From: DASSQJ01 sp963772645
Lineage (GTDB): Bacteria > Actinomycetota > Actinomycetes > Actinomycetales > Dermatophilaceae
Assembly: GCA_963772645.1 (NCBI GenBank)
Contig: CAVYYD010000007.1
Coordinates: 248,001 to 312,000, forward strand
DNA: 64,000 nt
Direction: 5' to 3'
Notes under the pieces: model-generated
The model's database searches: none
What the model was told of the DNA's origin: nothing
Seen by the model: the letters and a program-made list of their open reading frames with translations, nothing else
Part shown: piece by piece, positions 59,503 through 64,000 of the stretch
How the letters are laid out: each line of letters starts with the position of its first letter
Position numbering within the stretch: the first letter of the stretch is position 1
Translations under genes and position numbers: made by a program

Positions 59503-60474
59503 ATGCGCAGCTACCGTGGCCTGGCTCCCCGAACCGCCGTCCTGTCCGCACTCGTCGACCTCGTGCGGCCCTCGGTGGCCGGGATGGACGGGGACGCGAT
59601 CCAGGCCGCCCGGGCCCGCAGCATCCCGCGCGGCCCCCTGACCGAACGGCTCACCGGGCCGGTCGACCCGTCGGTCGGCATCACCTTCGGCACGGCCCCG
59701 GCCCGCGACGACTTCGAGATCCCGCTGCGGATCTACCGGCCGCGCTCGGTGCCCGACAGCCGCACCGACGTGCCGGTCGTCATGTGGTTCCACGGCGGCG
59801 GCTGGGTGCTCGGCAACGTCGTCGACTACGACCCGGTCTGCACGCTCATCGCCGCCTCCCTCCCCGCGGTCGTGGTCTCCGTCGACTACCGGATGGCCCC
59901 GGAGCACCGGGCGCCCACGGCCGCCTTCGACTGCGTCGACGCGACGACGTGGGTGCAGGTCTCCGGCGACGTGCTGCGGGCCGACACCACCCGGATGGCC
60001 GTGGCCGGCGACTCCGCCGGGGGCAACCTCGCCGCCGTCGTGGCCCAGGTGCTGCGCGACGCCGGGATCACCGCGCTGCGGCACCAGGCACTCGTCTACC
60101 CCGCCACCGACCTGACCATGTCCTCGCCGTCCCTCGCCGAGCTGCCCCGCGCCGCCATCCTCGACCGGCGCGCCATCGACGCCTTCCGGGCCCACTACCT
60201 GCGCCCTGGCCACGACCCGCGCGACCCGCTCGTCTCGCCGCTCTTCGGCCGGCTCGACGGGCTCCCTCCCGCGCTGGTCCAGACCGCTGCCCTGGACCCC
60301 ATCCGTGACGACGGCATCCGCTACGCCGACGCCCTGCGGGCCGCGGGGGTGCCGGTGCGGCTGACGGACTACCAGCAGGTGCCGCACGGCTTCGCGTCCT
60401 TCCCGGGGGCCACCCCGGTCGGCCGCCAGCAGCGCTGGGAGCTGGTCGCCGAGCTGGCCCGGGCCCTGGCCTGA
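59503..60474 (+). CDS. alpha/beta hydrolase, HSL/LipH-type esterase
   Basis: 323 residues. Oxyanion-hole motif MWFHGGGWVLGNV, nucleophile VAGDSAGGNLAAVV, Asp in ALDPIRDDGIRYA and His in QVPHGFASFPG complete the hormone-sensitive-lipase-like triad. A cytoplasmic esterase of short-chain acyl esters; natural substrate unknown. Divergent from dop. Confidence 0.92.
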   Translation: MRSYRGLAPRTAVLSALVDLVRPSVAGMDGDAIQAARARSIPRGPLTERLTGPVDPSVGITFGTAPARDDFEIPLRIYRPRSVPDSRTDVPVVMWFHGGGWVLGNVVDYDPVCTLIAASLPAVVVSVDYRMAPEHRAPTAAFDCVDATTWVQVSGDVLRADTTRMAVAGDSAGGNLAAVVAQVLRDAGITALRHQALVYPATDLTMSSPSLAELPRAAILDRRAIDAFRAHYLRPGHDPRDPLVSPLFGRLDGLPPALVQTAALDPIRDDGIRYADALRAAGVPVRLTDYQQVPHGFASFPGATPVGRQQRWELVAELARALA

Positions 60475-60518
60475 GCATCGCTCCCGTGCCCGCCCGCGAT
60501 CCCGAGCCGGGCCGCGGA

Positions 60519-60524
60519 TACGCT
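60519..60524 (+). promoter_or_regulatory. -10 box TACGCT of the PRPP synthetase-like gene
   Basis: TACGCT, GACCGC, ATG 60531. The same GACCGC-ATGCG context stands before the esterase gene. Confidence 0.5.
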
Positions 60525-60530
60525 GACCGC

Positions 60531-61523
60531 ATGCGGGAGATCGTGGTGTTCTCCGGGTCGGCCCACCCCGAGCTCGCCCACCGGATCTGCGACGGGCTGG
60601 GGGTCGCCCTGTCCGAGACGCTGATCACCCGGTTCAGCAACGACTGCCTCCAGGTGCAGCTGCTCGCCAACTGCCGCCAGCGCGACGTCTACGTCCTCCA
60701 GCCGCTGGTACCGCCGACGCAGGACTCCCTGATGGAGCTGCTGCTCATGATCGACGCCGCCCGCGGCGCGTCCGCGGCCATGGTCACGGCGGTCATCCCG
60801 CACTACGCGTACGCGCGCTCCGACAAGAAGGACGCCTCCCGGATCTCGCTCGGGGGGCGCCTCGTCGCCGACCTCATCGGGGCCGCCGGCGCCGACCGGG
60901 TCATCACGATGAACCTCCACGCACCGCAGGTGCACGGCTTCTTCTCGGTGCCCGTGGACCACCTCACCTCGCTCGGCGTGCTCGCCGACCACTTCCGCGA
61001 GCAGGACCTCGCCGGCTGCGTCGTCGTCTCCCCCGACCTCGGCAACGCCAAGGACGCCACCCAGTTCTCACGGCTGCTCGGGCTGCCGGTCGCCGCCGGC
61101 TCCAAGCGCCGTCTCTCGGACGACCGGGTCGTCGTCGACTCCATCGTCGGCGACGTCGCCGGGCGGCGCGCCATCGTGCTCGACGACGAGATCGCCACCG
61201 GCGGCAGCATCGTCGAGATCCTCGACCGGCTCGCCGAGCAGGGCGTCACCGAGGCGGCCGTCGCGTGCACGCACGGGCTGTTCGCCGGCAAGGCCGTCGA
61301 GCGGCTCGCGAGCCACCCGATGGTCACCGAGGTCGTGACCACCGACACCGTGCCCGCCCCGCTGGACTGGCCGGAGCTGCGGGTACGCTCGGTGGCCGGG
61401 CTGTTCGCCGAGGCGATCCACCGGATCCACGAGGGCGAGTCGGTCTCCAGCCTCTTCGACGGCGTCGACCCGACCCACGCACCGCCCCGCCAGCGCTCCC
61501 TCTTCGACCGGGTCGGCCCGTGA
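60531..61523 (+). CDS. ribose-phosphate pyrophosphokinase family protein
   Basis: 330 residues. VVFSGSAHPELAHRICDGLG, the dimer and ATP region RDVYVLQPLVPPTQDSLMEL, VIPHYAYARSDKKDASRISL and flexible-loop AGSKRRLSDD match PRPP synthetases. The PRPP loop reads VLDDEIATGGSI where class I enzymes have VDDMIDTGGT. It should make PRPP from ribose 5-phosphate and ATP, or a close reaction; it may be a paralogue of a housekeeping prs located elsewhere. Confidence 0.82.
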   Translation: MREIVVFSGSAHPELAHRICDGLGVALSETLITRFSNDCLQVQLLANCRQRDVYVLQPLVPPTQDSLMELLLMIDAARGASAAMVTAVIPHYAYARSDKKDASRISLGGRLVADLIGAAGADRVITMNLHAPQVHGFFSVPVDHLTSLGVLADHFREQDLAGCVVVSPDLGNAKDATQFSRLLGLPVAAGSKRRLSDDRVVVDSIVGDVAGRRAIVLDDEIATGGSIVEILDRLAEQGVTEAAVACTHGLFAGKAVERLASHPMVTEVVTTDTVPAPLDWPELRVRSVAGLFAEAIHRIHEGESVSSLFDGVDPTHAPPRQRSLFDRVGP

Positions 61524-61867
61524 GGCCCTGGCTCGCGGCGGTGCTCGACGCCGTCCTCGTCCTCGTCTTCGCCGCCGTCGGCCGGCGGTCGCACGCCGAG
61601 GGCCTCGACCTGCCCGGCATCGCCCGGACCGCGTGGCCGTTCCTCGCCGGGGCCGCCGCGGGCTGGCTCCTGGCCCAGCTGACGCTGGCCTCCGGCCCCC
61701 GCAGCCTGGCCTTCGGCGCCGTGGTCGTCGCCGGCGCCGTCGTCGTCGGGATGCTGCTGCGGGTGGTCTCCGGCCAGGGCACGGCGCTCTCGTTCGTCGT
61801 CGTCGCGACGGTCGTGCTCTGCCTGTTCCTCCTCGGGTGGCGCCTGGTCGCCGGTCGGCTCGGCTGA
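61520..61867 (+). CDS. DUF3054 family membrane protein
   Basis: 115 residues, four membrane helices (LDAVLVLVFAAVGRRSHAEG, TAWPFLAGAAAGWLLAQ, then two more). The GRRSHAEG motif after TM1 is typical of DUF3054. Function unknown. GTG overlaps the stop of the previous gene. Confidence 0.85.
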   Translation: MRPWLAAVLDAVLVLVFAAVGRRSHAEGLDLPGIARTAWPFLAGAAAGWLLAQLTLASGPRSLAFGAVVVAGAVVVGMLLRVVSGQGTALSFVVVATVVLCLFLLGWRLVAGRLG

Positions 61868-61882
61868 CCGGCTCGTGGCGGC

Positions 61883-63727
61883 TCAGCCGCCGACGCCGTG
61901 CACCGCCGCGGTCGCCCGGATGTGGGCCAGGTGGCTCAGCGCCTGCGGCAGGTTGCCCACCGGGGAGCCGCCCGGGGTCACCATCTCGCTCATCAGGCCG
62001 AGCGGTCCGATGGCCAGCCGGTCGAGGTCCCCGAGGAGCTCGGCGGCCTCCGCCCGACGGCCCACCGCGACGAGGGCGTGGACCCGCCAGTACGCGCACG
62101 CGACGAAGGTCTGCTCCTCCTCCCGCATCCCCGAGTAGCGGTAGAGCAGCGGCCCGGCGCCGAGCTCGGCGCCGATCGCGTCGATCGTGCAGGACATCCG
62201 CCAGGAGCGGTCGAAGCCGATGTCGGCGCCGAGCAGGACCGCGGCGTCGAGGTCCTCGGACCCGGCGTAGAAGGTGTACGCCTGCCGGCGCTCCGACCAG
62301 CAGTGCTCCCCGACCCAGCGTCGGACGCGCTGGGCCTCGCCGCGCCACGCCCGCCCGTCACCGGCGAGGTGGCCGCCGTCGGCGAGCCGGGCCGCGGCGT
62401 CGAGCGCGCGCCAGCAGCCCATCTTCGAGAAGGTGTACGGCCGCTCGGTGGTCAGCTCCCAGATACCGGCGTCGTCCTGGCGCCAGGTGTCGGCGCACTC
62501 GTCGGCGATGTCGGCGAGCTCGCGGGCGGACCCGACGTCGAGCAGGTTGCCCTGCTCGACCCAGGCGCACACCGTGCCGAAGAGGTCGCCGTAGGTCCCG
62601 AGCTGGGTCTGGCCCGAGGCCCGGTTCCCGACGTTGACCGGCCTGCTGTGCCGGTAGCCGGGGACGTCCGGCTGCCTCTCCTCCTGCGGCAGGTCCCCGT
62701 CGAGGGTGTAGAGCACGTGCATCCGGCGCCCGTTGCGACGCACCGCATGGAGCAGCCAGGACATCGCCGCCTGGACCTCCTCGTCCATCCGCAGCAGGGC
62801 GAACGCGTCGATGGTCAGGGCGGCGTCGCGGACCCAGGTGAACCGGTAGTCCCAGTTCTTCTCGCCCCCGACCCGTTCGGGCAGCGAGGTGGTGGCGGCG
62901 GCGGCCACCGCACCGGTGTGGGCCACGACGAGGGTCTTCAGGGCCAGCGCGCTGCGCAGCACCCTGTCGTCGGCGGGACCGTCCCAGACGAGCTCGCCGG
63001 TCCACCGCCGCCAGCTCTCGGTGGTCAGGTCGATCCGACGGTCGACGGCGTCGGGCGCGCAGGTGACGACCGGGTCCTCCTCGCCGCAGACCAGGCCCAC
63101 GACCCGCCGTTCCCCCGCGGTGATGGTGAACCGCGCGTCGACGCCGTCGCCGGTCACCTCGAGGGGTGGCTCGACGTCGGTGCGCACCGCGATCATCAGC
63201 GGACCGGAGTGCAGGACCACGGAGCGCTCGAGGTCCTGCGCCCACGGCTCCCACCGCCCGAGCCCGGTGCCCGGGCGCACGGCCAGCAGCATCTCGACCT
63301 CGCCCTCGAGCCCCTCGACCCGGCGGCCCAGCTCGCTCCACGGCAGGGCTCCGGCGTGCCCGGAGTTCAGGGAGTCGGTGACCCGTACCCGCCCGCCGGC
63401 CGTGACGTACTCGGTGCACAGCTGGTTGGTGCCCGGGACGTAGTGCTGCTCGACCGTGGCGTCCGCGTCGACGGGGCGCAGCTCGGCCCGGCCGCCGTGC
63501 TCGGGGTCGAGCAGCGCGGCGAACACCGGGGTGGAGTCGAGCCGAGGGGCGGCCCACCAGTCGACCGTGCCGTCGCGGGCCACGAGCGCGGCGCCGCGGC
63601 CGTCGCCGAGGACCCCGTAGTCACCGAGGTCGGCGAACCCGTCCCCGTCCCTGACCTGCCCGACCGCGGTGGAGGGGGACCACGCCCCCTCGGCCGGCCG
63701 CTCCTCACGGTCCTCGCCCACGGGCAC
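61883..63727 (-). CDS. glycoside hydrolase family 15 protein (glucoamylase/trehalase-like)
   Basis: 614 residues, cytoplasmic. N-terminal beta-sandwich (DLGDYGVLGDGRGAALVARD, TVDWWAAPRLDSTPVF) and (alpha/alpha)6 barrel: VGGEKNWDYRFTWVRDAALT holds the catalytic-acid region, and GMREEEQTFVACAYW the base. Actinobacterial members include trehalases and glucan-cleaving enzymes; the substrate is not fixed. GTG 63727 has GAGG six bases upstream. It stands directly downstream of arc on the same strand. Confidence 0.92.
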   Translation of the reverse strand: MPVGEDREERPAEGAWSPSTAVGQVRDGDGFADLGDYGVLGDGRGAALVARDGTVDWWAAPRLDSTPVFAALLDPEHGGRAELRPVDADATVEQHYVPGTNQLCTEYVTAGGRVRVTDSLNSGHAGALPWSELGRRVEGLEGEVEMLLAVRPGTGLGRWEPWAQDLERSVVLHSGPLMIAVRTDVEPPLEVTGDGVDARFTITAGERRVVGLVCGEEDPVVTCAPDAVDRRIDLTTESWRRWTGELVWDGPADDRVLRSALALKTLVVAHTGAVAAAATTSLPERVGGEKNWDYRFTWVRDAALTIDAFALLRMDEEVQAAMSWLLHAVRRNGRRMHVLYTLDGDLPQEERQPDVPGYRHSRPVNVGNRASGQTQLGTYGDLFGTVCAWVEQGNLLDVGSARELADIADECADTWRQDDAGIWELTTERPYTFSKMGCWRALDAAARLADGGHLAGDGRAWRGEAQRVRRWVGEHCWSERRQAYTFYAGSEDLDAAVLLGADIGFDRSWRMSCTIDAIGAELGAGPLLYRYSGMREEEQTFVACAYWRVHALVAVGRRAEAAELLGDLDRLAIGPLGLMSEMVTPGGSPVGNLPQALSHLAHIRATAAVHGVGG

Positions 63728-63780
63728 GGTCCTCGCTTCCTGTCTCGGTGGGTGGTGCGCCGTGGCGAGGCGCGCGGTGC

Positions 63781-64000
63781 TCAGAGGTACTGGCCGGTGT
63801 TGGCGACGTTGTTGATCGACTTGCCGGGCTCGGAGCCCTCCTTGGTCTTGATCAGGGTACGGATGTAGACGATCCGCTCCCCCTTCTTGCCGGAGATCCG
63901 CGCCCAGTCGTCCGGGTTCGTCGTGTTAGGCAGGTCCTCGTTCTCGCGGAACTCGTCGGAGCAGGAGGCGAGCAGGTGCTCGACCCGCAGGCCGCGCTGG
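63781..64000 (-). CDS. arc: proteasome-activating AAA ATPase Arc/Mpa, C-terminal end (partial)
   Basis: Only the last 72 residues are in the window: LPNTTNPDDWARISGKKGE, RIVYIRTLIKTKEG and the terminal NTGQYL. The GQYL end is the proteasome-docking tail of Arc/Mpa; the ring recruits pupylated proteins and threads them into PrcAB. The gene begins beyond the right edge. Confidence 0.92.
   Translation of the reverse strand, partial: QRGLRVEHLLASCSDEFRENEDLPNTTNPDDWARISGKKGERIVYIRTLIKTKEGSEPGKSINNVANTGQYL

Noticed and set aside
1..64000. tRNA or rRNA genes
   Set aside because: No T-loop (GGTTCGA-type) signature with a matching acceptor stem was noticed by eye. A covariance-model search would settle this.

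Overview
The window is very GC-rich, densely packed DNA from an actinobacterium. It carries RbpA, a complete Pup-proteasome set (pup, prcB, prcA, pafA, dop and the end of arc/mpa), PafBC, a 13E12-type DUF222/HNH protein, and many genes that start directly behind a TANNNT box. Gene order follows two blocks known from mycobacteria and relatives (rbpA-ppm-fxsA and exonuclease-helY-tatCA-pafCB-pafA-prcAB-pup-dop-arc). A member of Micrococcales (Intrasporangiaceae-like) is my best guess. That is inference; nothing here fixes the genus.

Layout. 0-2.6 kb: edge of an SGNH hydrolase, cinA, and a hemerythrin protein. 2.64 kb: a 28-bp sequence closely matching the actinobacterial dif consensus, between convergent genes, so the window probably touches the replication terminus; most genes to its right run towards it. 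2.7-8.2 kb: a short UvrA-like protein, a secreted M15 peptidase, and a UMF1-type transporter. 8.2-14.6 kb: rbpA with a SigR-like promoter and a Crp-like palindrome, then the reverse-strand chain kamD-kamE-kal-lnt-ppm-fxsA, in which lysine 5,6-aminomutase genes are joined to the lipoprotein acylation/polyprenol-mannose pair. 14.7-16.2 kb: DUF222/HNH gene with a LexA-type box. 16.2-23.5 kb: amidohydrolase and the overlapping operon xfp-pta-ackA. 23.7-31.7 kb: a complex I-like cluster, nuoA-(NuoB/NuoD-like, frameshifted)-nuoHJKLMN, without NuoC, E, F, G or I. 31.8-36.5 kb: lipoprotein, kdd, kamA, ybaK, DinB and Lrp genes. 36.7-48.2 kb: a copper fusion protein, the exonuclease, helY, a lipid/diacylglycerol kinase, a small regulator and a 1561-residue multicopper oxidase. 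48.5-64 kb: tatC, tatA, pafC, pafB, two FKBP prolyl isomerases, the proteasome genes, then an esterase, a PRPP synthetase-like gene, a DUF3054 gene and a GH15 enzyme lying between dop and arc.

How the genes fit together. kamA, kamDE, kdd and kal together cover most of the lysine fermentation route (lysine to 3-aminobutyryl-CoA and crotonyl-CoA). The cleavage enzyme Kce is not in the window. The xfp-pta-ackA operon makes acetyl phosphate and ATP and could serve a fermentative lifestyle alongside it. The membrane-arm nuo cluster with a cofactor-less B/D-like subunit is the most unusual system here. The HMA-SafE-cupredoxin protein and the multicopper oxidase, with a CsoR-like operator, form a copper theme. 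The right end is a classic protein tagging and degradation locus.

Three places (kal 5' end, and two in the NuoB/D-like gene) need a single-base shift to give continuous homology. They may be real lesions or consensus errors. No tRNA, rRNA, CRISPR array or insertion sequence was seen.
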